Below, piece after piece: positions 1 through 12,800 of a stretch of 64,000 nt of DNA. The number at the start of each line of letters is the position of its first letter. The first letter of the stretch is position 1. Location: contig VXBM01000010.1 of assembly GCA_013400155.1 (NCBI GenBank), forward strand, positions 1,102,886 to 1,166,885. Direction: 5' to 3'. Both the position numbers and the translations under genes were made by a program. Below the pieces are notes generated by a model. The model had not been told where the DNA came from. It did no database searches and saw only the letters and a list, made by a program, of their open reading frames with translations. Source of the stretch: Helopsaltes ochotensis (taxonomy: Eukaryota > Chordata > Aves > Passeriformes > Locustellidae).

Positions 1-751
1 AGAATTTATTATTAGAACCTTAGCATTTAATAAAAATTTGAAAACATGACACTGCAACTTATTTGGAAATTTAGGTAGGTTAGTTCTCACACTGCATTTA
101 CAGTCCCTGAAAATTCACATCTGTCTTTTTTTGTCACATTTTTAAGTGAGATATTGAGGGCACATGAAAAAAAGTGACATATATAAAAAGGACTTATATG
201 CTTTTAAAATTTTGCCAACTATTCATGCAGGATGACTGTGAGCTGGACGAGTGAAAAGTGAAATCTGACGGGCAAAAATGGTTTCTTTAAAATAAATGTG
301 GACATAAGGGAAAACCATTTCCAGGCAGTGAAATAGGCTGCCCATAAGAAGTGTCCACCTCTGGAGGTTTTCAAGACTCAGCTGGAAAAAGCTCTGGTTA
401 GCCTGGGCTGAGGCCCTGCAGCAGGTTAGACGAGAGACTGAATTGGTCTAAGAAGCGTTAAGGACAGACAGCAAGCTCCCTAAAAGCAGCATATTTGTAC
501 TCTTAAGGCCACAGTTTAACATATATTTAAATTACTCCTTTTAAAAACATTGCTGACCTTAGAAAACCAGATCATTTTTGGAAAAAAAACATGCCCTTCA
601 CATCAATTCAGCAGCTCAGGCAGAGGAAAAACTGGCCAGTCGTAGATGACCAACAGCTGCAACTTCTCACAAGCACGTATTTTACTTTTTGCTGTAGCTC
701 CCAACCGAAGCCGAAATGACTGATCAGTACAGACTTGTCTGCTGCACTTAC
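1..751 (-). other. PTPN12: PTPN12 intron 15 (5' part; continues left of the window)
   Basis: Begins with the GTAAGT donor at 751-746. It contains a degraded CR1 fragment at 325-440 and otherwise AT-rich unique DNA. I looked for the three remaining coding exons here and found none. Confidence 0.85.
325..440 (+). mobile_element. CR1 LINE fragment, degraded
   Basis: Resembles the CR1 3' region on the plus strand: AGGCTGCCCA, then a CTGGAGGTTTTCAAGA block and a decayed downstream part. Boundaries are approximate and no 3' terminal repeat is preserved. Confidence 0.65.
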
Positions 752-840
752 TGTGGAAGCTGTTTGCTCAGGCAGGTGCTGGTCACGCAGCACGCTCCAC
801 TCCGACTGTGCAACCAGAGCTGGCTTCGGCAAGGGTGTGC
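752..840 (-). CDS. PTPN12: PTPN12 exon 15
   Basis: 89 nt. It completes S690 (A|GC) and encodes residues 691-719: TPLPKPALVAQSEWSVLRDQ, then HLPEQTAST. SEWSVLRDQ aligns with mammalian SEWSELQSQ just after the exon 14 motif, and TP at the start aligns with TPV. The alignment implies about eight extra residues (around LPKPALVAQ) relative to human. The acceptor is TTGTTCCTAG and the donor GTAAGT, with phase consistent with exon 14. It is markedly more GC-rich than surrounding DNA. Less conserved than the other exons, so confidence is slightly lower. Confidence 0.88.
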
Positions 841-3800
841 CTAGGAACAATCAGATCAACTCAACATACTTCAGTTCTCCTCATGATGAGGCATCAGTAC
901 ACAGCATTAGAAGTGTGCTCTAAACCTTTTTTTTTTTCCCCCTTAGATTAAATGCCTGTAAAAACATGAAAATCTCTTTACATGAAAAGTGCTCCAGAAA
1001 AAGCAAAATGCCACAATACAACTCAAAGCACAAGACTATAGAGCTTGCATTGTGGATGCTTGTTTTGCTCCTTTGGGAGTTCCTAATCAACAGGGGAATT
1101 GGCTTCCTTTTCAAGGACCATTTAGAACTTCTGTTACATCAGCTGGGCAGTAATAGTATGTGTTTTTCAGATCTCCTAAGTAAACATACAAGTCAGGACA
1201 CCCACACCTGTTCTTTCACTGACGGTGCAAAAAGACAAAACAGAAGTGACTTTAGTGATTCCAATCCTGGAGGGAATTTTTTTTTTTCCTACAGAAAACA
1301 GCTTTGTTTCTTGGGCAGTCATAGAAAAGCAACAGGTCCATAATATCCAAAAAAGGATCACTTTGACTCTGAACTATCTATGCTTATGATGCTCAAAGAA
1401 CATATTTACAAAACTTCAACGTTTTCATGCTGAAAATATCTAGATGAACTACTTGGTCCAAAATTTTTTGAGTTTCAAAATAACACTAAACAAAAGTCTC
1501 AGTAAATAACTACATCATTTTAGGTTTTCTGGAAGGTACCAAGCATCAATCTAGTTTATCACTTCGTTTCAATTCATCTGGCTTGTATTCTGCCATTACT
1601 AGCTTGATGAATGAACTATGACAATAGGAGCACATCATCTGTGTCAGCTTTCTCTTGCAGTTATCCTTTTGACACAGTCAAAGAGTGAACTGCATTAAAC
1701 TTGACAAACTGGGCTTGTTCCCTACATGCAGTGCAGAATGAAGTTTTGTAACCGTTCCTTTGCCCAAGAAAGGGGAATCAGATAAACACTGTTCATGTGC
1801 ATACCCATTCCCTACCTGGGAGCAGTAGGAAATTAAAATAGCTGGGAAATTCCCTAACTGCACTGCATTTCCCCACTGTATCATCTCAGTTCCATACACT
1901 TCAGATTGAAAACCAGCTCTACTAATATTGAAGTCTCCAATGACTTAAATATCATATAACACCATATTTAGTCAAGAAATGAAAAATAATTTCTCTGTGT
2001 TCAAGAGCATGTAAAAGTTAAACCTCAAAATAAGCTGCTGCACATGCTAGATTTCCTTCCATTTTACAATTTGTTCCAACAGACTAACCAAAAATTAGGG
2101 ATACTCAAATAGAATATTGACATGCTCTTTGCATTTTATCTCCAAATATCACCAAACATCAAAAACTCACTCTGTTCACTTGCTAATACAAATGATTCTG
2201 GTGTTCTTTCTGGGAGCGGGGGAGAGGAGTCTTCACTAGCATCAGCATCTAAATCAAATACGACATTTAGATAAGTTAAAAAACATTGATTTTTCTCCTA
2301 GACTTTTAGAAGTTGATCTTTTCATATATGAGATAATCTTAAACTTGGTATAATATCTAAAACAAAAGAAAAATTTGCTCCAAGTACTATAAAACATTTT
2401 GGTTGACCACACTAACACTGTGGAGCAACTTCATCTAACATAAGCTTCACATTAAAGGCGTAGGATCAGTTCGTGTGTTATGCAAGCAAGAAAACGAAAA
2501 CACATTTTCAGTCTGAATAATTTGGAGGAAAAAGCCCTCAGTAACTCCAATGAATACTTTTTGCTCATTGTTTAAGTCTCAATTTTGCTCACCAAGTCCA
2601 TGTTGAGGCCCACTGGCTCCCACACCACTGATATGGTTAAACAGCTTAGTGCAAGGTTTTCTAGGCTGAAGGATAAACAGGCGCCAGAGGAGATGGCTAC
2701 TGTACCACGTCCTGTCCTGTCTGCTCCCTCTCACCTCCCAGGAGTGTACTCACAAAAGTCCCTCTCTGACCTGCTAAGAAATTCGGAGCAGTAATTAAAG
2801 GTTTAAACCAATGTAAATTTGCTGCTGTTGCTACTTTAAATTGTTTTGAACCTTTAATTACTACTCACTGATTAAGAAATCTCATCTGACAACTGTACTC
2901 TGCACAGGATTGAAAAATAAAAAGACACAGTTCAACTAATAAAGCCATGAAGCTTGAGCAGCCAGCATGCCCAGCTGCTGCAGAACAGAATTCCATCAAG
3001 TTCTACAAGCCATCGTCTTCCAAGTGACTTCTGAGACTTCCTCCATCTCGAGTTTACAGCACAAGAACACCTTCATTAACAGAAAGGGCCTCTATAAAAC
3101 CATCAAATAAAGTCACCATAGATATGCGCTAACTGAAAGTGAGTTTTTAGGGTTTTGTTTTGGGGTTGTTGCTGTTTTATTGTTCTCTTTGTTTGGGTTT
3201 TTCTTCCTTTTACCTCAGGGCACAACTACTTTTCACTTCATTTGAATGAAAAAGAGGATTTAACTGTGTGGTAAGATCATGCACACCAGCAGTTATGGTT
3301 AGGCAATTAGGGTGCTGGTAAGTTCACAGACAAGTTTCACTGGTGATTGCAGCCACATTCCCAGCTTCAGACAGAAGAGTCCTGAGCCAGTATGAAAATG
3401 AGAAAGCCACTGTAAACAGGGTTTAGGATCACTGGTGCAAAGCGATCTAACCCTATATTCTTGAGTCCCAGAGGGATTTCAAGACCTGCAACCAGAATGT
3501 AAAATGGGAAGTGTTCACTATCATACAAACGGGGAAGAGATACACCCTTATTAACAAGAGATAAAGGATAAAGAAATTAATGCTAAAATTTTAATCAATT
3601 CCTGTGAAATCATCAACATACCAGCAGCACAAGGGCTGTACTGTTATTTCAAGACGTTTCTGATACACAGTTACATGAAACAAATTCTAGAGTGACATTT
3701 CTCCAATTCTTGATCATATTTATGACATATCACTTATTTTATTTGCATGTTCTTACAGCATCTACATAATGAGATGCACAGAGAAGTGATAATTTCCAAA

Positions 3801-6800
3801 CAGTGATAAACAATGATGGCTCTGGGAAAGAAAAAAAATTCTGGCTAAAAGGAAAAATACAATAGCCTGCAAATCTATAGAACAAATCCAAGGAGAACTG
3901 CTTGCAAAGTTGAAATAACTATGACAAAAGGACTTCATCAGCTCTGCAGAGCATCTTTTATGTCACAGTGTTAAAAATATACCAGTATGTGCAAGTATTG
4001 TCCTGTGTTTACACAATGTCTCAAAATTTATAGATCTATAGATACAGTTCACAATATCTATAGACCTATATCAAGATCTATAGAAACAGATTGCTTTTAA
4101 GGCTGCAAAACAGTTCACATCTCTGGATATATGACTTTTGGTGAACATTCAGTTCACAAAGCCAGTATTTTCAATTCAGCTGGTTCTGCATCTTGCATCA
4201 TACACTGAGCCCCATTTCACTTCAGAACGTCATGAAGTCTGCGCAGACTCCTGAGGTGAGGCCATCACTGTAAGCAGCTCCAAGCACAGGAGTCTGAGCT
4301 GGATCCAGAAGTTCATATTCTTCCTTCAGCTCCACAGCCTTACTTCTTGTTTTGTTGGGCTTTGCACAAGCAGTTACAAAGGCCTAATCTATTCTTCCCA
4401 GCTCTGTCCTCCATCTGCTCTAAGTCTGCCAGCCTGACTGAAATCTAAACCCCTCAAAAAAGTAGTAAAATATAAAAAGTCACTAAATAATTTTCAAAGT
4501 GCTATTAAAGCATAACTTGGATTTTTAGATGAACAGTCTGTCACCCCCAGATATGTACAGAGAAAGAAGAAAGCACAGCTAAATATTTACAACACCATTA
4601 AAATGCAGGAGCCAAATCATGAGCAACTTCAAAGACCAACGCAGTGAATGAAGTTACATCTACATTTTTAGGAACAGCACATCAACCAATAAACATGAAA
4701 TTGTTATGTATTTGCACAAGCCTGTTGAAAATGCTTTGACTAGTCAACCCCCAATTATTATAGACACTTCCACGAAACTGGGCATAGAGAAGAAATATGC
4801 ACCAAATAACACAGAAACCTATCATTACATACAAACCTACAGAAAGGCATTATAAATAAAGCATTAAACAAATGCTCACAATAAAGCTCACAGTACAGCT
4901 TTTGAAGCAGCTAATCATGGTGTGTAGTACCTTATACCAAAAATAGCTCACATGCAAACTGAAAGCTGTCAGGAAAAGTTGTGCCCTCTCTGAAGCTGCC
5001 ATACTGCACTGATTAAATTTACCTTTAGAAAATTGCATTGCGAAGAAATTTATGTTGTCTAACTCTACAGATGCAGCTAGATAAAGAGCAGCACATCTGA
5101 ACCTCAGTGAAACCTACCTTTGCCATCTTCAGAACATGTTACAGCTGTTAAGTCTTGCCTAGCAATAGACATTGGCAATACTTTTCTGGCAGAAATGTTT
5201 TCAGTTTTAGTGGCAGCAGAGACTGTGGCACTTGCGGTTGACACATTGGACGCGCTTTTGCTCATGGCTCTGTCAAAGTCCACCTCATCCGTGTCAGAAT
5301 CATCTGCATGGAGAGGATTAGTAAAACAGAGGGGTGCTCGAACAGAAAGAGGAGTATGATCGACAGTATCACTGGAAGGATGTTCAGCTGGGGTGTTTGA
5401 TACTAGAGAGAGAGTTTTAACACCGTGACACAAGGTGTCTGAAGACGACTCTTCAGACACGGACGTACGCAGTGCATTTTCAGGCCCGTGTAGTGACCAC
5501 ATGGCGTGTCCCTTCTCTGTCAGAGGCAGACGATCTGGTCTGGGTGGGGTATCAGACACCTGCTGGTTCTGCAGACCTTCTGGTGAAGATATTAAGGCTG
5601 TGTTAGACTGTGACACGCTGTATTCCATACATGAGTTTTGAGAAGCATCTACAAATGAATCCCCTGAAATCTGTTCCTGTGGCTTAAAGCTCTTATCAAT
5701 TACACAAGATGACGCAGGCTTAATTTTAATTGCATGTCCCCTGTTCAACAGGGAGTTCCCATCGAAGCTTCGCGGTCCCTCCTGCAGAGGTACCTTCTTG
5801 ATCTCAAAACTTAAGTTGCGCTCCAGCCTCCTCTCTGTGTGTTCGCTGGGTTCGTTCTTCCCTGAATGTTCTGTGGACTTATTATAATTCTCATTGAGGT
5901 CTGTTGAATGCTCTGATGAAACCATGTGCAAAACTGGCTTTGGATGGTATCTGTCATTGTCCTGCCACACCGTAGTGACTGTTGGATAAGCTGATGGGGG
6001 AGATGGTGTTAGGATTGGTGGTACTGGCTGAGGCTCTGGAGGCTGCAAGATTTCTTCTTTAGCATCTCCTTCTACAAGGCAACTGCAAAACAACCAAGAC
6101 ACAATTGTTTAAGTTTTATGGATTTTGACAAGATTTTAGATATCTATCCATCTCCCACTGCAGTAATTAATGCTGTAATACCAATATCAAACTTCCCACA
6201 GAGCTTCCCTTGCACACAGACAACGGTTATAGAATGTGATTAGTGGGGTAGGCAAGAATTAAGTGAACACACTCAAAATGTCTTTCAGAATATCACAAAG
6301 ACATTCATTCAGGCCACAACTAATCCTCAGTAATAGTTGAAAGATTGCTCACATCCTTTCCCAAAAGCATTTTGCAAAGACATTGCAAGACAGGCCCTCT
6401 TGTGGCAGCACTTGACTGCTTCTTTCCTTAAGTGGCTCTGAGAAACTTGACATATGGAATTCAAATTTCAATAAAGCCAAGAAAAATTTCTCTAAAAAAA
6501 ATCCTTACAGCCCACTTAACACTGAATATCTTCCTTCAATTTTATTTTTTGTACATGCCCAGGAGGATTGTATTTTTATGTTTGTGTATTTGATAGTCTC
6601 CGCTTCGTTCCAAACCAAATTTAGGTGACATGAGGTACATACAACATAAAAAAAATCCCCAGTAGAATTAATTATCCAAATTGCAGTGCATATTAGCGAG
6701 ACCACAGCACTGATAATTCCAGTTCATCTCAAGTACTTAAAAGGAGAAGTTCTTCAAGCATATGGTCAGATTAGATGCAGAGTCGTTGACCACAAACATT

Positions 6801-9800
6801 TAGCATAACTGACGAAGGCATTTTTATCATTTCCATTCCTTTAAAAATCCAGAAGGACCTGGACAAGAGAGGCAGGCCCATGAGAACATCATCGGGTTCA
6901 ACAAGGCCAAGTGCAAGGTGCTGCACCTGGGCTGGGGCAGCTGCTGGCATCCACACAGACTGTGGGTTGATCAGACCAGAGCAGCCCAGCCCCGTGGAGA
7001 GGGACTTGGGGGTGCTGGTGGAGGAGAGGCTGGACATGACCCTGCAGTGTGCAGAAACCAACTCACCACAGTCCAAAAAAAACAACCATGTCCTGGGCTG
7101 CATCCAAAGCAGCGTGGCCAGCACATGGAAGGAGGGAATTCTACTCTGCTCCTATACTCTGCTCTCATGAAACCCTCTAGCATAAGAAACACTGTACAAT
7201 TGCACAAGAAGTATGCTTACAAGAGAAAGGCATCAGACAGGCTCTTATTATTTGTTTGCATGCCACATATGAGCAAAATCAAAGCACTGCTTGGGCTCCC
7301 CTACTTCAAACCATGCCTAAGAAGGACTCAGCAAGTGCAAATTCTTGAGACTATCAGGACATACAGGAAAAAAACCCAAACCAAAAAAAAGCCCAACAAC
7401 TATCTCACAATTGAGTCTTGTAGAGAACTAAAAGCCTACCTGACTTGGAACAGGCTACAGCATGTTTGATCCTTGTGACTTGGTTAGCACCAAGCTGTAG
7501 CAGCATGGGTTACAGAACTAAAATCTCTATACAAGGGATTCCATACTAAAGAGAACCATTTGGATTCTCAGTTTGTGAAAATCCTAACCCCCTGAAGTAC
7601 TGGCTCCAATTTAATACACACTAAGGACAAGAGAATTCCCTCCTCTGTTCCAAATGGGGAGGGAAACAGTGAGTGCGCTTGCACAAATGTTTACATGCCC
7701 CCTTTTACCAGCAGTGATGCTCATCAGTAATCTCCACTAAATCCTTCTACTGAAAATCATGGTTTTCCCTTATTGACCTGATTTTCCTGACCCAGAGTTA
7801 TTTGCAATCAGCAAAACTAATTTCTTATCTGGCACGGATTTAACATTAAGCACTACAATTAGCTAAAGGAGCAAATTAGTATTAAACTAGATATATCAGG
7901 GTTATAGGTTGACAACACCAGTCAAAATTCATTAAGTTCTTCACCAATTACTGTTCAATAAAATCATTCTACCCTTTGATCCACTGGTAAACAGAGCCTC
8001 ACTTGTATTCAAACAGTTCCCTCAGACTTATCCATAGAGCTGATGATACAGCAAATGCTGCACAAATCAGCAGCCCAAACGTTGATTAAACAACTTCCTC
8101 CTACACATCTCAGCAGAACTACTACAATGTTCCCCATTACATTTGAAGTTAAATATCACTCCTTCATTCTTAAATGAAAGCTTACAGTGAAGAAATGAGA
8201 AATTATTTGCCAAAATCATTCTTTGCCTTATTAATATTGAAGGATATCTGTCCTCAGGAATTGAGATGTCCATACTTACATTGCAAATAATATTTCTGTT
8301 TGTTATTATACAGCAGAAATATTAGAATATTAACACATGCAGAAGATCTGTTTTGCAGTAGTTTTTTCTAAAAGTTTTGTGAATCTTGGGCATTTTGGCC
8401 TGCTGCATAATGCTGTCTTCGGGCATGTCCTTCAACAGCTGTGCTCCAGAGATATTTCTGCCCCCGGAGGCAGAAAATTATCTGAAAATGAACTACTAAT
8501 ACTGTTGAAAACAACAGGAGACAGTAAGACCAGGTTGATTTAAAATACCAGGAAACTAACAGAAAGCTCATGAAAGAGGATATTGAGACAGAAAAGAGTC
8601 AGTGAACCAAAGAAAGCCAGGCCATTGAAGTAAGAGAAGTATATTATACCTTCCCTGTATTATACCTTCAAATAAACACATATGGTTGCAAAATCTCACT
8701 GTGTGATAAAAAATTAGAAAGCTTTGTCATGACTCAGCCTTCAAGTGCCTCTTCTGATGCAACTGCTCCTGATTATGTTGGAATGCCACTACCTCGGCAC
8801 TTCCTCATTTACAGCTGGATATGGAATTTCCCTGGGTGATTGAGGCAGCTTTTTCATACACTTTTATTGCCACACAGCCTGAGCAGATGATGCAGTGCCC
8901 TAGTGCCAGTGGCTTCTCGGGTGTCAGGTAAACCTAAATGAATTAGGCAGTAACAACTTTTTAAAATTATTTGTCATAGTAACAATTACATACAATTTGT
9001 CAAAAGTGCTGTAATTCGTAAAAGAAAAAAAAGCCTTCCCACAGCTTTCAACCAAAAAAGTATACATGAAAAAAGCCATTTTTTTGCTTTCTCTGCAATG
9101 CATTATAAATTTTTAGAATGTTTTAAAATCTAATGCATTCTACTCCTAATGGAAAAGAGCTATATTACTAAAACTGTGCACAATGGGTTCAGATTTAAAT
9201 GAAACCTGGCCAGTGTTCAAAAGAAAAAAGCCTTAAGTAATCCATGGTTATTCTATGGAGCATACTGTAGGGTGTTTCAAATAAAAGAGAGTGATGCCAA
9301 GGTCATGGAATGCAGCTGCTATGAACAACCAAAAATAGATACCAAGCTCTACATCCTCCCTCATAATTAAAATAGGAAAATTAAACTCAACATAAGCAGG
9401 CTGAAGCTAGACAACCACATTATTCTACTTTAGCATTAAATCACTGCCATCCATGTGAAAGAAAAGCTACAGTCCAGTGAGTGAAGCTGTTGCAAATGTA
9501 CTACAAATAATTTATATAAAAGTACAATGAATTAATAAAAATATCCAGCTGGTGAATTTATCTCTTAAAATTTACTTATAGAGGCTTTTTAGTTTTTCTA
9601 ATTGTGGCATACAAATTAGAGACAGTTAACTACGAAGGAACACCCATCAATGAGTTTTATCTTAGCTTTGCAGGAGATAGAAAGAGATGGTTTGCAGGGC
9701 TTGAAAAGAAACAGAATAACATAACCCTGGAAATGTATTTACTATCATTAGACTGAAGTCCAAACAGAATCTGATGAGAAGTTAAACTGCTACAATATTT

Positions 9801-12800
9801 CACCTTTTCTCCTTCAGTTAGCTGCACACAGCTCTTCATTACACTGCATATAAAAAAGCTGTTAAATCATCTTTGCTTTTTGAGTTTATTCTAAGTTTAT
9901 GCTTTGATTTCAAACTGCATTTGAACTTGAAAATAAAGAACTTTTTGTAACCAAAATAAAGTCTGGCTAAAAAAAACTACCTCTTTTCCCAAATACTTTA
10001 GAATCAACTACTAAGCACACAAATATTTCAAGGACTAATACTTAAAGGTATTAAGGTGCTCCTTCTGAATTCTGACACATCAGTCATGTAAAATCAAGTA
10101 CAGTCCTGAACTGTAAACTTAAGTTTTAAATTTTTTGCAGTCTTATATCTAACAAAGTTAAACCTAACTTTTGCCCTCTTCTTAACCTGAACATAATTAA
10201 AACATGTCTAATGAAGACTTTCCATCCCCTCAAGTCCTCTAAAGAAAGGTGACTTGCACAAGAAGTGATCATCAACTGCCAAGCCAAGCAATTTCTAGGA
10301 TAAGGTGCTGATGTATGCACTAATGAGTTGTTCTTGTTTACCTCTGTAATAACCAAGGAGTAATATTAATTTTTTTTTAATGTTGACATCAAATGGAGAG
10401 AGACATTAAGCTAAATGACTACACTCACATATTGTACAGCAAGTTTAATTACATTACAGCATTACAAGGTGATAAAAGATTAGAAGGCAATACAATTCCA
10501 AAACCTCTGCAAAACAAGTACAGCTAGATGCTTCGTGGCAACCTAAGTAAATAAAATACCAATTTAATACCAATATAATAATGATATCCTAAAGATACTT
10601 ATAACTTCCAAGAAGCCATAAAAGCAGCCTAGCAAGTATCTCTCCTTCCCCAATACATGCCCAGGCCAAAGCAAGTACTAAAAGGACTAATTATACCTCT
10701 CTGAGTAAGCTTCCTACCTTGCATGATAAAAGTCTTGAGTGATATCTTGTCCTTAGCACAGACAAGAGAGTTTACATGATATTAGCTGCACTTTCAGAGA
10801 AAGAGATCTTAAGTCTAAAGAAGATACTGAGATGATTTCATTATAATATTACAAACAGAACAAGAGAGAGTGAGAAAGACACCTTCACAGACAAATTCTG
10901 CCATGTCCTGAGTGGTTAGCCAGTGGAAAGGGCTGCAGAGGAGATGTCACCATCTCATCCAGCAGACATGGGGCTGTCAGAAAACAGGTATCAGACTTGA
11001 CTGTCTAAGCAAACATAGCTTAATCCAGTAGCAATATGGAAAACAAACATCCTGAGGCCAAGAAAAATATGCCAAGTTTTCTCCTGCTCACTCAGGATCA
11101 TCTCAGGCAAGTTCACCTGAAACCAAGCTGGCCCAAAGACTCTGCACTGTCAGTCCCTATAGCCCTTTTTGCTTTAGAAACAAAGTAAATGTTAAACCTT
11201 CTCTTTAAAAAGCAGCTTGCTTTACTAAATACACATTATAAGGCCATTTACAACATAGATTACAAAGAATGTAAAACCCTTATTTCTTTTCAAAAACAGT
11301 AGCTTTAGCAACTGGCTTGTAACTTCTTCAGAGACACCACATGTAAAACTCAAGTACACTTTTGGCTGGCAACCTAAAAATGTTTCCTTGTGCATATGGG
11401 GATTAAATTAGAATGTTTCACTGGTTCTGCTCTCCCATCCTCCCCAGGAAAAGGATGTTAATCTATGCCAAAACATCCACAATACACAAAACCTGGCTCT
11501 ATGTCCTGACTGAATCAGGCTGTAGAATCGAAATAATTCCCCCCCCGCCATCAAGAAAAAAACAGTGCTCATTAGTGAGTATTTTGAGCAGATATGACTA
11601 ATATCAAATAAAGTCTTTCCTCAGAAGCATCTTCAAGGAGGAGTTTAATTAATTGTTTTTAAAAAATAATCTCCATTTAGAAAGACAACAGCTTTGCTAA
11701 AAGCTTCCATTTATTCACCTCTAAGAAACCCATCTGCCTGCCACTGCTGGCAGATGGGGAAGTATGATTTTATGGAAACAGTCCCAAAAAAACCCCAGGC
11801 TTTAAGGAGAGATTAAAAGATTTTAACTTAATGCAGCACGTAAAGAACAATGCAGTATAGATAAGACAGATGTGTGCTTAAACATGAATTACATGAATTA
11901 TACATATGCTAATATGGCATGAATATATAGAAATTATACAATCTAAGGTACACCTAAGATTATTTCAAGGAACACTAGTAAGGAAATCATCTATTGGATA
12001 GAAATCATATTTCTAAGATCAGTGAGGAAGTTTGAAGAGATTGGAACTCATCATGAACACAGGTAAACTGACTCCTCTGTCATCATCTTAATCAACATAA
12101 TTGAATACAATCACATTGCCATCATCAGAATAAGGTAAAAAAATAATTGCCTACACAGCACCAACCATGTAATTTGTTTGTAAAAAGCCTCAACTTACTT
12201 CCATCTCTTCCTTTATTTTAAAGGAATTATACTTTACTTTTGCCTAAATGTTATACAAGAATATCAACTGGCTGGTGCACTTCTGATGTCATTCAACAAT
12301 TTTAGGAAACACAAATGCTGACCTTATATTTAACTACAGGCAATGTAACACAGGCAAGATCACCTGCCAAAGGACACTACAAGCTCTCTACAAACCAGCT
12401 GGGGGAATTGGACACCTAGTTCAGGAGAGCCTCTTCTTTAGCTGTCTTAACACTTGGTTTGGGTACCCATTTTAGGCTGATGAATCTGTTGGTTCAGATT
12501 TACTTTTGGCTTCTGTAAAGCTATGTCTAGGCATTTTAAGAGCTAAAGAAGATTTTCCTCTGCTGAATGAAAGGATTGGTGAGAGCATTTCTTCTTCTCA
12601 ATAATAACAGCATTTGGTTGCTGTACTCTAGTCAAAAACAGCACTTGTCTGAGATTTTTCTGGAATAAATGGATGTGTTTCATTATGGTTTTGTCTCCAA
12701 AAATTAGGGTTCAGTCATTACTATTTTAAGTTTGTTTTGCTACTATCACATAGCAGAATTAAAACACAAGTAGATCTAACGTATCTGACTAGTAAATTTG

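Larger units (their letters stand above)
2249..5117 (-). other. PTPN12: PTPN12 intron 13
   Basis: 2869 nt, GTAGGT...TTAG. Mostly unique AT-rich sequence. Notable contents are the 81-nt hairpin at 2786-2866, a clustered ATCTATAG motif at 4031-4086 and a 14-nt palindrome at 4236-4249. No recognisable transposon. Confidence 0.92.

Noticed and set aside
1..751. Search for PTPN12 exons 16-18 and the stop codon
   Set aside because: No peptide resembling the conserved C-terminal segment was found on the minus strand here; these exons must lie left of the window.
966..1343. 125-codon plus-strand frame in intron 14
   Set aside because: No recognisable domain, contains a homopolymer-derived FFF stretch, and lies antisense within a verified intron.
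2585..2794. 69-codon plus-strand frame of slightly raised GC (KQLSARFSRLKDK...) next to the hairpin
   Set aside because: Protein-like in look but without homologue I recognise, splice signals or neighbours; insufficient to call a gene.
5120..5641. Plus-strand frames opposite exon 13
   Set aside because: Antisense shadows of the verified PTPN12 exon.
6918..7469. 183-codon plus-strand open frame, the second-longest in the window
   Set aside because: Its first half is an out-of-frame reading of a CR1 ORF2 remnant and its second half is A-rich unique DNA; no domain and no splice context.
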